Source: Kappaphycus alvarezii (taxonomy: Eukaryota > Rhodophyta > Florideophyceae > Gigartinales > Solieriaceae). From it: a stretch of 64,000 nucleotides of DNA. The notes below the pieces were generated by a model. That model ran no database searches and was not told the origin of the DNA. It was given only the letters and a program-made list of their open reading frames with translations. A program made the translations under genes and the position numbers. This document shows positions 52,876-64,000 of this stretch, one piece after another. The DNA lies in NCBI GenBank assembly GCA_002205965.3, contig NADL03000688.1:372001-436000 (forward strand). Reading direction: 5' to 3'. Every line of letters begins with the position of its first letter. Within the stretch, counting starts at the first letter, position 1.

Positions 52876-54844
52876 CTATTTGAGATCCACATTATGTCTC
52901 TCGCGCACTTGGCCCATGAAGCAACACCTTTCTGTGCGCGCGTGACACATATAAAAATCACCAAGGCCGTGTTCACGGCAATTAGAACAAAGACATTTTG
53001 ATTTACTGACCTTACAAACTCGACAGCGGCCTCGGTAAGATGCGTTAGTATACTCACCATTACTCAATTTTCTCTTTTTTTTAGTTACAAAAAGACGGGT
53101 TTCAATCCCTGAAACATGGTCCAACATCTCGTTGTCATCCTCATTTTCAAAGCAGTTAGATGCCCTACGTAATATCGAATCAAACTAGTTCTCAATGAGT
53201 TCTTCGTCAAGCGTCTCATAAAACTTGGATTGTGATAAGCAGAGTCTAGGACCGAAAGAATGCGTATATAGTAAAATGAATCAACAATTATGATCTACAG
53301 GAAAGAGGAATTGACCCTGAGCGACGAATCTTTGACTTCCAATTTCTTCTCAATTCTAAGGGTATCTTGCCTACATCTGTTGTGACGATCGATTTGAGAA
53401 TACGTGTCGTAGTACCTCTCCACAACATCTGGAACTGCAATCTCGAATTTCATTTTCCTTGTTTCGCCATCCACAGTTCTCCATCTTTCCCTACAAATTG
53501 GGGTTCCCTAATTGGTTGTATGGCAACTGCTGACGAAATATCTTCGTTCTCTATCCATCCTTAACACAACCATTAAAGATTTGTTGGTGGCAAGATTCTT
53601 CGAAACCATCGAGATATGATCTCCGCGCTCCGTGAGCTCCTGTAACGACAAGTGTTGCATCGGAAATTCCTTCACCGCATTCTTGACCACACCAATAAAT
53701 CTCGTTCTATATCTTATCAAGGCTTCCGCAGTTGAAACGGATGCAAAAAATGAATCTCCACATACGACGCAACCTGTCTTCAGCCAAGATTGAACAAGAC
53801 GAAGTGTAAGTGCGGTATTGTGACAGAATTGCTCTGTGAAGTCACGCCGAAGGCCACCCGTTTTGCCCATTACGAGCTCCAATCTCAACATTATTCCAGA
53901 CTGGCCACATGCAGAAGCCTTCAATTCGCAGCCATTTTCGGGCTTTCTGGCATAGGCAACGTAATGTGAGAGTCCTTTTTTGATCCAATCTTCCCCGAGA
54001 CCGTATCATCAGCCAATACTTTCATCGACGCAGATAGGAGAAGATGGCGTGACATATTGTCTGCGGTGGTCATTGATGGCCTTCAAAAATCCACTTACCA
54101 GAGACCATATCGAGTCATCCCAGGGCCTTTCCTCCCGTTCAGAAGTGTGACTGAATCAAATATTTGTTAGAATAAGCTCAATACTTCTACGTGACATGAT
54201 CTTTCAAAGCTCGGTGCTGGAATGTACTTCGATCCGGATTCACTCCAGAGGTCGCGGCGGTTTGAAAATTAAAACCTTGTCATAAGTATGAGAATCCCAA
54301 AGAACTTCAATATCTCTCCTGAGGAGACGGGATGATTTCCAATGGCATCCAATAGATCATTTGTAAGGTCACGCACGACGTTTAGGTGACGGAGCAGAAA
54401 CATGCTCATAAAGCATTCAAATGGCGGTAAATCTCGAGGAGCACAACCATAGGCGAGAGTGTTATCAGAAAAGCTAATTATTTTGCAGCTTTTGTCCGAT
54501 ACATTTTCATTGGTAGATGTGAAAACCTCCTCATTTTTCCATGATCTTACATGAGAAAAAACAAGTGCATCTGATTGATGCGCCGTGGAATCATCAGAAT
54601 TCCCATTTGATGCTGACGAAGACGGTTGAAGAGCGCCTAAACCTTCATGTACCGCTTCGTTTGGCAATTTAGCGGTTCCTTCCTCATCTACGACGTCTGT
54701 TGGAGGTACTGACGCTTTGATGTTGAGAATATTCAACGTGGGAGTTTTGAGACGGTCACGTATCTTCCAGCTTGCCTCCACTGACTTCCTCCTTCGACCA
54801 TTTACAATGTCGATGTGGACGGCAATGACGGTTCCAGCGAGCAA
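52876..54844 (-). pseudogene. PiggyBac-type transposase relic
   Basis: Minus strand. The N-terminal region (54269-54844) contains LPPFECFMSMFLLRHLNVVR, then SSGEILKFFGILILMTRF, the start of the DDE_Tnp_1_7 domain. The core (53508-53924) shows CGQSGIMLRLELVMGKTGG and VVCGDSFFASVSTAEALI, with the catalytic Asp in GDSFF. The C-terminus (52876-53127) is a Cys-rich finger, RCRVCKVSKSKCLCSNC...CHARTERCCF, as in piggyBac proteins. The stretch 53924-54269 is full of stops, and the second catalytic region there is degraded. TTAA-bounded ends were not identified. Confidence 0.8.
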
Positions 54845-54849
54845 TTTCG

Positions 54850-57020
54850 TCTTCCAAGCTGACCCATAAAAGCCGTTATATTCCGCATCTGACGTAACAA
54901 AGGAAGCACGGCAGTAAAATGGGATTTCCTGGAACGGTTCGTGGATCCATTTTTGTGAAAATTGAGGGGAAAATCGATGGGTATCGCGTCGGGGAAAGTT
55001 GTTCCTGCGTTGAACAGAGTAGGAATTCTCGAAAAGTTTGTTTTGATAGAGTATCTACATGTTTAAAAGAGTACGTTGGAACTAAAAAAGGCGGCTAAAA
55101 AAGTTTTGTATTTAAAATATTAGTTGGTAAGAGCTGTCCTCATATGAGGACAATGGCCCAATAGACAGTAGCGGGTGTTCTAGAGCACCCCAATTTAACT
55201 CTAGCACTAACAGTATGTATAAATGTAAGGTTATGACCAGGATATAAAAATGTACATTGCGTACACTAAAATCGTAGTAAGGACAAAATGGCTATTTTCT
55301 TGGACTTTGAGTAGAGTTTATTCAAACCGTATCTATCTGTAGAAAGGGGCTCACTCCTGATAGAGTATAAATAATCTCTTTTTTCTTTGATTTATTATTG
55401 TTTTGGTTCCCAATTTCAAATTAACAATTGCGGAATATTCAGATCTCACTTTTAATATGTGAGAATGAGAATGAGTACATCACACTTTCCAATTTTTATA
55501 AATAAATTAGCAGTGTTGTGTGCAATTCATACAAAACCAACACCAGTTGTCATAGAAGAATCACTAGCTGATAGTTTATCAATCACAGACACTTATCAAA
55601 TTGTATTAAATCTTAATGGTAACATCGAATAGAAGTTTAGAGTCTGTAGGCATAAAGAGTTGAACCTAAATTCCATGTGTAAATCCAAGCTCACAATTTA
55701 TTTTTTCAAATGTATCAAAAGCATCCCAAAAAGAGTGAGAATCAGCATAGAATACTGATCACATTACTTTTCGGCTGTTGCCATTAGAATAACTACGTAC
55801 CCTCTTTAAAGTGAGCTATAAAATGTATCCAGGTTGAGAATTATTGTCATCGATGTTTGATAATGGCGAGTCAGAGTATAATTGCAACCCTTTATAGATT
55901 TTTGTACAAATCGTGATCGTCAACCGAAGAACTAAAGATTTCTGCACTTGCTTCAGAAATTTATTCAACTGTTGGCCTTCTTCCGCTTAGCATGTTTCTG
56001 CCACATGCGCAGCCATGTTTTCTACACGGCATATTTCAGGCTTTATATTTTCTAACCATGCAAATCTATGGTGAGGCAAAAGAAGGAGTCCATTGGAAGA
56101 ATGTATAATTTTCTTTCATACTGTTCTTGACTCAGTGCAAATCTCTGATCGGTTTTCTCACTATTAAATCTGAAGACATAGCATCATTAAACAACCCCTC
56201 TCTCGATTCAAACTTATCAAGAATACGTTAATACAATTCAGTAAAAGCATTGATTCCACATGAAAATGAATCTTTTACGTATATTTTGATTATTACGATC
56301 AGGTTGGAGTCTATTCATAATGCAAATAACAAAAAAATCCCTTAGCTAGTTCTAGAACTATATTTTCTGAGGTATGAACCAATGATTCGATTTTAATAGT
56401 CAACGGAATCAGATAACTCGTAAAATTGTTTCAAAAACTTTAATAATTGATTATCCGATAGTCTAAACTTCTTAGTAAGTCGTAAGTATATTGAACGCAT
56501 CAGATTTTGAGCTGACTGTAGATAGGCGTTTTAGTAAATCTTAGTACCAAATCCTGAAGTCAAATATTGCGCCAATTGCAACTGACAAGTGAGTAGAATT
56601 CTGGCCAATAATCGAACTGTCATGTGAGAGATAGTTATTTTTCTTAAGTCTGTGACCCTGTACCGATAGCCTTGTTTGTATGTCTCTTTGTCTGTGATCT
56701 TATTTTTGATAGAAATATTTAACCTACCGGAGATTTTATTAGAATCTTTTAGTAATTCACATCCAGCTAATATTTTACAAGGAGCTCTCTCAGAAAATAC
56801 CTCTATTTATTTCTGTTTCGATTCTAGAAACTGAGAAGAATTAGTTCTTGAATCTCGTGGGTATAAGATTTCATTAAGAATGAACTAAACGAGTCGAACG
56901 GTTTCAGAGTATACTCCTTTGAGTGATGAATGGAATGCTTCTACCAGTGTCTCAATTGCATCGATGAAAAATGGCTTCTCTGGAGAGCTAGTGTGCTGCA
57001 ATTTTCAATAGTTATATCAA
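54850..57020. other. AT-rich interval, nothing recognised
   Basis: No gene on either strand. Includes a perfect 16-base palindrome, GTCCTCATATGAGGAC, at 55136-55151. Confidence 0.45.
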
Positions 57021-57027
57021 TGAAGAC

Positions 57028-57405
57028 TTATGTATCATTAACTTTTGTAATATTTTTGGGTCCTTTACATTTAGTTTTGGACATTTTATGATAGAGTGGA
57101 TTTCTACCTCCAATACCAAGTTCATGTTGATCGGCGTCTTGGAGCTGTGAATTTAGAGTAGTTTTAAGTTTGAGTTCTGAAGTTATAGTCTTCATCTCAG
57201 CGCTTGCCGTTTGGAGCGCTTTCATTCTTTCCATTTGATCTGGAAGGAAGTTACCCACGGCCGTGAACATCGGCAAAGCTCTAAGGGAGAGTAAAGATGG
57301 ACCTAGTCCTTCTGGGCTTACTAAATCGCTAATAGCCTCAACGGCGAGACCTGTAGGAAGTTCAATTTCAACTTCACGCTCTGAATAGCAAATTTTGAGG
57401 TACAT
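57028..57405 (-). pseudogene. Copia-like integrase tail, relic K
   Basis: Open for 125 codons. LAVEAISDLVSPEGLGPSLL, ALPMFTAVGNFLPDQ, RMKALQTASAEMKTI and the tail with DADQHELGIGGRNPLYH then GPKNITKVND match the region after the integrase core in copia-like pol proteins of fungal type, where the tail ends near GPFxV. The frame is clean but has no upstream core attached. It is the 3' part of an old element on the minus strand, like relic L. Confidence 0.55.
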
Positions 57406-58420
57406 ATGTAGTAACGGGGCATGTTAACCTTCATTAGAACCAATAGAAATATGAATTTCAACTACCGACAGGCTGAGTTTAATCTCACTCTATTTTACCA
57501 AATATTTCCACGCTTTTGAAACGAGCTAGCGGCCTTAGTTCACTTTCAATCTGGGAGGAAATCCATATTAAATTGTAGCCCAGCACTCAAAAAATGTTTT
57601 CCAAATAGACTCCGTGCTTTGAACGTGCAAGAATACAGAATTACTGAAGAGGAATTGTGTATCGAAGATATAAATTACAGGATTTTTGTGAGGAAATATG
57701 ATATCAGGAGCTAACTCTCAACTATATATGGTTACAATGGGATTATTAGCCTGAAAAGATCTGTTCTCTGTTCAGAGGGCTGACATGTGCAACATTTTTT
57801 TAATTACGTAATTTACTTTCAATTGTTGCGTCCTCTGGTCTAGCTTTTCTAATAATGTTGTATTAATTTGGGACAGACTCGAATGGAAAATTTGTAAATA
57901 GAGGCGATTTAAATAATTCCTTGAGAAAAGTTTCTCAATAAAATCTACACAACTTGAAGATTATCAAGTTTACGTGGGATTTGCATAGTCCGTCCATGTC
58001 TATTGGAGTACAGTAGGATTTCAACGTTTTCATAAATTAATCTCACCCTGTCTAAGGCTTCTTAGACCAATTAGAATTTCAAATTTCTTATCAACTTTTC
58101 AGTTTAGAGGGATGAAAGCAATATCAGGTATTGTAGTACGAGTCAAAATCTGGTCAATGCTCGGAAAGGTTCTATCACTAAACTTGTAAGCTGCTGTCAA
58201 TTTTTACGTTTCGTTACAATCATAGCTGGTTCGCAATGTGCATTTGCTCGTAATTTTCCAATCACTGATTTCTGAGCACCAGCGTCGGGAAACATTCCGT
58301 GTAATTTCTCGGAAGAAATGATTTGGCCTTTTGCTACTGTTGACAGTTACAATATCATCGCTCTTTACTTTTTTATTCTACATTTTCGTTTGATTCCGAT
58401 GAAAATAGACGAGTTTCTCT

Positions 58421-58950
58421 TCATATACGGGAGGTTTTCCGCTTTCCTTTGAATTTTACGTTTGGTAAGGAGCACTTCAGTTTGTTTGAGTATCCGTAGT
58501 TAAAAATAATTTTCACCCAAAAACGGTTGGTACTCAACTTTAATTTCTGGGGATAAATATTCAGGAATATAGATTCATTCATCTTCATCCATTTAGTAAT
58601 TTTCGGGATCCTTAATATCGTGATAGCTGTTGATGTCTCCGAAGAAACCCTGAGCGGATAGTATTTTTTCACCAACTGATCGATCATAATGATCCAGTTT
58701 CTGACAAGTCTCAAAAAATACACCCTTTCTGGCTTTTGAGGCATCTTTACACGAGATTTTCTGATAGAGTTGATCCTTTCTATAAACATTCGCAACCATT
58801 GACTGGCGCCATCTAGATAAAATGCTGTCATTTTTACCATAACACCAACAAACTCTGTCATTACGAATTTTATCTCTCTGAACGCTATGAATACCATTTC
58901 TACGTGAGTTTTCATCGCGAATTTTGACTTTAACGGGACGCGAGTCACGA
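58421..58950 (-). pseudogene. Unclassified coding remnant
   Basis: Two overlapping minus-strand frames. The shorter one (58593-58799) reads KISCKDASKARKGVFFETCQ then GFFGDINSYHDIKDPENY, which looks protein-like. It may be the upstream part of relic K, about 1.2 kb away, but no domain confirms this. Confidence 0.22.
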
Positions 58951-58959
58951 AAGTATTGA

Positions 58960-60420
58960 TTTTGTCAAGTATTTAATGTATCTGCAATTTGGCTACGGAG
59001 TGCAGGGTTTGCGTCTGAGATCAGTTCCATGAAAAGGTTACTCTGCTACCTCATTCATCCAAAGTTTGCTCTCATTGAGCAGCAGAGATAACCTGACTGT
59101 AAAATGATTGATAATTTAATTCATATGAAGTTTCTCTGCAGCAAGGGTCATGAGCCCAGGAGCATTCAATAATAGAGGACTAATTATATTCGGTTTGATC
59201 CTCTCTGAATGGCTATGGAGCCTGGCCTGAAGAGTCAGTTTGGATATTATTTCTTCATCTTGTCGATTTAAGCATTACCAGTACACGTAGTTGAATTATA
59301 TTGACTCACACGGTTCGAAGGTACGCAGCAATTCTATTTTGTACGGGGACTGAGTTATAATTAAGTTCTGGAGCTTTTTGAGCTTGATAATTTTGCTCTT
59401 AAACAACTCCACAAATGTTGCGTAGAAAATTTTAGGATTTACTGTTAAGATGTGGAAGAAACAATTGAGCTTTTATTCTTCATTGGATGTGTAATCCTGG
59501 CAGTTATGCTTGTGTTAAGCTATAAACTAGTTCCAAATTTCAGCTAGAATACTAGGAAAGCTCTTACTCTCCTTCTTTAGACGCATGGACATGCAGTGTT
59601 AGACTTGCCTCCGACAGTATGGAGGGAAAAGTGGGCACTGGAGTGGAAAGTATTGGGTTTGGAGCAGTTCTCAATGACGATACAGTTGATGACGCAAGAG
59701 ACTTGAAATATTATCCCATTTAGTTCAATGCTTTGCTGTGTTCACGATTGCGGAGAATATTTGATGAAAGGTCTTTGAAGGAACACTGAACTCATGCAGG
59801 ACCTTTGGAAAGTTATATTACGCGAGAAATACAATAAACTTGAGAATATTCGATGGATTCCTCGGAATATTTCCCGAAAAAGCATGAGAATAGGGAATAA
59901 ATCAAGCAACGGAGCTTTTAATTCATCACCGGGAAAGGAACTATCCTCAACGTCACCTTTGACACAGTCATCTAGATACTGTTGCAACCCGATGGTCTCT
60001 CTAATAACTTGATCGGAAGTCATATTAAATATACCCTTTTGCAAGTCTAAATTAAAGGTGATTTGTTTCTTGGAAAAATATGAACGTTTTTGTGCTTGGT
60101 ATTTGCTTACACATTTCTTTTCTATGTGGGTGACCTAATACATTTTTCCTTTTTGTCACGATTTCCCACTGTGATTAATCCTCCCTTCTTTGATTTTTTA
60201 ATTTTATCTTTCTTATCCATTTCTTTTCAAGCAATATTCATGATTAATTCAATAACTCAAACCTCAATTTATTCAGAAAAAGATCGAATCTTCAGATTTC
60301 ATTTAAATAAATCTAATTTGGAAGTACCTTAGCATGATTATTTCCAGCCGTGCGGCGCAATAAATGTGAGCGGCTCTCGAAGCTGCGCTAACATTCCTGA
60401 CGGTACAACGGATTTTTTCC
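58960..60420. other. No recognised gene
   Basis: Frames near 59742-60044 lack known motifs. AT-rich overall. Confidence 0.4.
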
Positions 60421-60430
60421 TATTCTGTAA

Positions 60431-61170
60431 TCAGTAATTGTGCTTGAGGCTCTTTAAATATTCAGATAAAGTTTTAATCCTCTTGCAGGTAGCCTTACAC
60501 AGCTTACAAGTCCTCTTGGTGACATTCCCAAGAGAAGAATTTCGCTTGGTAACCCCAGCGCGATCAGCCAATCGGCGGTCAGTTTTGCAATTTAGATGTG
60601 GCGAAGCCCTAGAAGTGGGTCTATACACACTGTAGTCCATGAAAAGATCTTTGAAGCCAATTACTGATATTGGGCGATGGGGCACTTGTGAAAGAGCTGA
60701 AATCTAGCATTCACCTCCACATGCATTTACAAGTGTAGCCCATGAGTCTAAAACCGAACTTGAGGGACACATGCATTTCTTTGAATGGACGATAATAGAG
60801 GGCCCTGATTGGTCTTTGACGATGGTTACACTACGACACGCGGAGGGTCCTGATTTGTTGGCGAAACTTCGAAATTTGGCGAAAATGGGGTAAGCAAGGC
60901 ATTTGCAGTGATTATAGTCGAGTTGAGGTTATGGTGGCAGCTCTTGACAGCTTACACAACGTCGATTGCGATTGTGATTTTGTTCTATATTTCTTCAGAC
61001 TAGTTGGGCTACGTAGCATTAAGATTGAGTCGTCGCCCCTTATTGGCCACTGGAAAGTGTTAAAAAGAATAAAAAATAACGTAATTGTCAGTATTTACCG
61101 ATTTGCCTGTGCCCTGAAAAAGGGAGGTTATAAGCCAAATAAGTACGTTTTCGCTATTCAATAGCGAATG
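60431..61170. other. Short unclassified frames
   Basis: A minus-strand frame at 60431-60685 and a plus-strand frame at 60931-61164 (77 codons) are open but have no recognisable domain. Both could be chance. Confidence 0.25.
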
Positions 61171-61179
61171 GACTTACAT

Positions 61180-62250
61180 CTGAAATTCCCCGAAAACCGC
61201 AAATACGGAATACCGCCAAAAATATAGGATAATAAATAGGTTAGTGGAGTTAGCGGCGAGCCTTGAAAAACTGTAGACGTTTTTCCAGAGTAGTTGAATA
61301 TGTTGAAATAAGATTGTTAATGGTATTCTAATTCGATATCGAAGGCAGCGAGGCAAGTAATTCCGTAGTTTTATCTCTATTAGACCTACTTCTCTTCTAG
61401 CTATGGTCTGTAGCGAATATTCTCGATTACCTTACTGTAAAAAAGCACTAGAAGTATGTCTAGCTCCGTGTAAATAGATGAGCAGTTTAGAGAAAATATT
61501 GAATACTTAGACTTAAAATTTTGTAAGGTGAAAATGGATATCTTATAGGACTTCAAATATTAGAAGTTTAAATTTTAAGTACTATATGAAGATGATCATT
61601 CTTGATAGGGCTTACACTACTGCTTTGTTCTGTGTGGTAACTCAATCGGAGTTTGGTTCCTCAAGTAAGTTAGAAGATCCACACAGTGAACCTTTTCAAT
61701 ATGCACTGCACAGTATTTGGAGATCTGGCTCTAGATGTGAGTGTATGCCAGATGCGTCGTAGAGAAAGTTAAGTTTCGCAAACCAAAATATTATCAAAAA
61801 CTTGAAATCCCAAGTAAATCAAAAGCACGGCATTCTTCGGATCTCGTCTTCTATGCTGCTGATAAATACCGTACAGTAATACTAAACGCCATCCAACGGC
61901 ATATTAGACTGTCTCAATAGTAAGGGAGGGCACGGGGGGTTCGTTTAGTGGAACAAAAAGCCGGCTGATACCTATTCAACTTGTATGGTGGTAGTGAGTA
62001 TGTACATGGATCAGCGCTAAGGTTCAATACTGCTCGGTATTAGAGGGGCCTTATATAAAGAATTTCTCCAGACAATGTGAGACAATCTGACTGCTCCACC
62101 TAAATGGCTGGAATCAAAGTCATTGGACTCCAATAACTTTGCACTACTTGCAGTACACCAAAAGAATTATATTGTCCCGCACGTGCAGATTTTTCGATTG
62201 ATGAGGCGCGTGCTACACATCGTCGACTTGTCTAGTCTTCGATAAGCTGA
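61180..62250. other. No recognised feature
   Basis: Nothing supported on either strand. Confidence 0.4.
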
Positions 62251-62554
62251 GCTTTTGTAATAGCTCTAGCTAGCCGCAATGGCGACCACTCGTAAAGGCA
62301 AAGCAGATCTATCACTTGGACTACCAAACGTGTGAGCCAGGCCAGGCCAACAGGTTGAAAGGCCTGTAGTCGATGCGTACTTCATATGGTGCCGATCCGT
62401 AAAGCGTACGGAGGGTACCCACCGCCAAGACATTCTGTACAATATACGTATTGTGCTTACAGCTAGTGCTGAGCACAAATCGGGCGAATAGCGCTCACAG
62501 CAGCCGCAAAGACCCGAACAATGTACTTATGCTGCTTGCCGCCTCTGCGCACAT

Positions 62555-62830
62555 CGTCAACCTCACGTTCCGGATAAGGTTGAGCGGGAGATGCAACACT
62601 AAGCTGGGATGGCGACACGACACCCAGCGCGACTATCTATCTACTTCCATCACACGGCCAAACCGGTGTACCACGTATAACCGTCGACAGGCCGGGGTTT
62701 AATCCGCCTCCATAAGCGGCTGGAGGAGGCTCCGAAAATTCGGAGAAAATATCTACCCTAGTAAAGGCAGCGGACTCGGAGGCACCAGGCCACCGCAGTC
62801 CGACATCGCCGTCACCCTAGCCACACTCTC
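62555..62830 (+). pseudogene. Possible distant RLE remnant
   Basis: One plus-strand frame carries LTFRIRLSGRC, GWRHDTQRDYL and, 65 codons later, SDIAVT. In copy F the equivalents are FLRFKIPQGGC, GWRHDSQTRLF and YYDVTV, 49 codons apart. A stop at 62698 separates the last two here, and no PD partner is clear. The match is short and may be chance. Confidence 0.22.
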
Positions 62831-62839
62831 CTATCTCCA

Positions 62840-64000
62840 ATACCTCATCTCTCTCATTGCCTCTCTCCTCTACGAATTCCCTTTCCCGATCCAGCCGCGC
62901 GACACTAGCACACTCTTTGCACTAGCGTCGACCATTTCCCTTACGTTTAAGTCCTAGACGTGTTACACGCGGCAAACACTATTAGCTCTTCACGGGGCGA
63001 GATTTGTCCAGAAAAGGTTGTCTGCTGGATGAAGCTATGGGCGAATCTTAATACCAAATCGTGTTTGTTCAAGGGAATCTCCTGTTTTGGGTATATAAGT
63101 TGCTACGAAAAGTGTTCCTTCTTTCCGTAATACGTTGCTAAACCACACCTACTGTACCATTGATCATTGGCAATGAAAACCACATTACAGTATCCAAGAC
63201 TAACAAGCTTGCGGTGTACCCTCTGTATCTACCGAAAACCCCTCGCACCTCCCCAATCGGCGGTGAGCATTCATTGTCGTCTACAGAAGCCGGCCGTATC
63301 ATTTTCAAATCCGGAGTCGTCTATGGGCAGGCGCCAAGCGCACGGATGAGGCTAGTAGAAGCGCGGAGATGGCCATGGATTTGTCTGTATAGGGTCTATA
63401 CTTCACCTTACTTCTGATTTAGTGGATAGGTACGCAGTAGTGGTTAACAGTCCCGTTTCTTAAGACCAGTCCAGCTTGACGACAGCTAAACAATAAAAAC
63501 CCCATTGGTCGCCTTTACAAAATGACCTTACTAATATAAAAAAATGTTCCCCCCCAAAAAACATCAGAAAAAGGACCTTATTTGAAAACTGTATTTGAGA
63601 TTGCATGAGTCTTTAATTATTTCAGAGTGTAAAATTCATGACAAGATGAATTTTCATGATTTTTAACAATGTCAGCTTGGCAAATTTATGGCACAACTTT
63701 TTATTTCGTGAAGAGCTGGCAATACTTGAATACAGTACAAGCTAAGGTGCACAAAGATATCAAGTTCAATTTTATGATACTATGCAAGTGCCAATTAAAT
63801 TATAGATCGGTGGACTGGAGCTTTGAGGCAACATGTAGATATTTAAATTGATAATATCTTCCCTCTAGTCAATATTGTCCAAACAATTCACTTGAACGCA
63901 TTTTATGATATTTGGTATGCTTGTTTGAAAGTTTAGGATTAGAAAAAGTCTATAAAAGTTGATCAAACTACCGCTACCTCCAGGAGAGGGAAAGTAAATT
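62840..64000. other. No recognised feature
   Basis: Short frames only, without domain signatures, to the end of the window. Confidence 0.4.

Noticed and set aside
1..64000. CRISPR array, rRNA operon, bacterial promoters or Shine-Dalgarno sites
   Set aside because: No regularly spaced short repeats, no rRNA sequence, and the gene content is eukaryotic.

Overview
This window looks like a transposon-rich, gene-poor piece of a eukaryotic nuclear genome. The evidence is several retrotransposon and DNA-transposon relics, one host-like gene with a 41-nt GT-AG intron, and long AT-rich stretches with no coding signal. The content (a chromodomain Ty3 element, copia-like relics, two PIF/Harbinger relics, piggyBac, pogo, and a vanadium-haloperoxidase-like secreted protein) would fit a fungus, an alga or a stramenopile-like protist. 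The sequence alone does not decide between them. I see no rRNA genes and no CRISPR array, and no bacterial-style operons.

Layout. 1-3700 (minus strand): partial Ty3/gypsy element, cut by the window edge. 3887-5003: a 1.1-kb element with about 88-bp terminal inverted repeats (TIRs) around a broken RLE (restriction-like endonuclease) gene end. 5098-6257: two more RLE gene ends, pointing left. 6257-12418: a second gypsy element of the same clade (minus strand) with 243-bp LTRs, inserted between two outward-facing RLE ends. 12420-12769: the right-hand RLE end. 13001-15584: PIF/Harbinger relic with convergent transposase and Myb/SANT-like genes. 16807-18125: another outward-facing pair of RLE ends. 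18640-19680: a tandem repeat and an acidic low-complexity gene fragment. 22845-23373: solo LTR. 24503-24632: two overlapping perfect hairpins. 27316-28511: second Harbinger-like relic. 29344-35234: nearly full-length chromodomain Ty3 element with a 5-bp target duplication. 41069-42946 and 57028-58950: copia-like relics. 45780-46340: pogo-like relic. 46394-48310: longest RLE copy. 48960-50557: haloperoxidase-like host gene. 51266-51347: long hairpin. 52876-54844: piggyBac relic. The remainder is AT-rich with nothing I can name.

The most unusual pattern is a family of about ten copies of one terminus, starting roughly GGGGGAAATTTGGGGTGTTTTAAT. Most of these termini sit just outside the 3' end of a gene for a protein with an R2-like restriction-like endonuclease domain (zinc-binding Cys/His cluster, RHD, PD-x13-D). 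All three leftward-ending copies of the terminus are matched by an inverted partner upstream. These are therefore either long-TIR elements carrying an RLE gene, or tail-to-tail insertions of a 5'-truncated RLE retrotransposon. No intact copy is present here, and I see no target duplications.

Every transposon protein that I could check at its active site is broken or carries a changed catalytic residue. The DNA therefore reads as a graveyard of elements with one probable host gene. That gene itself carries two one-base frame changes.
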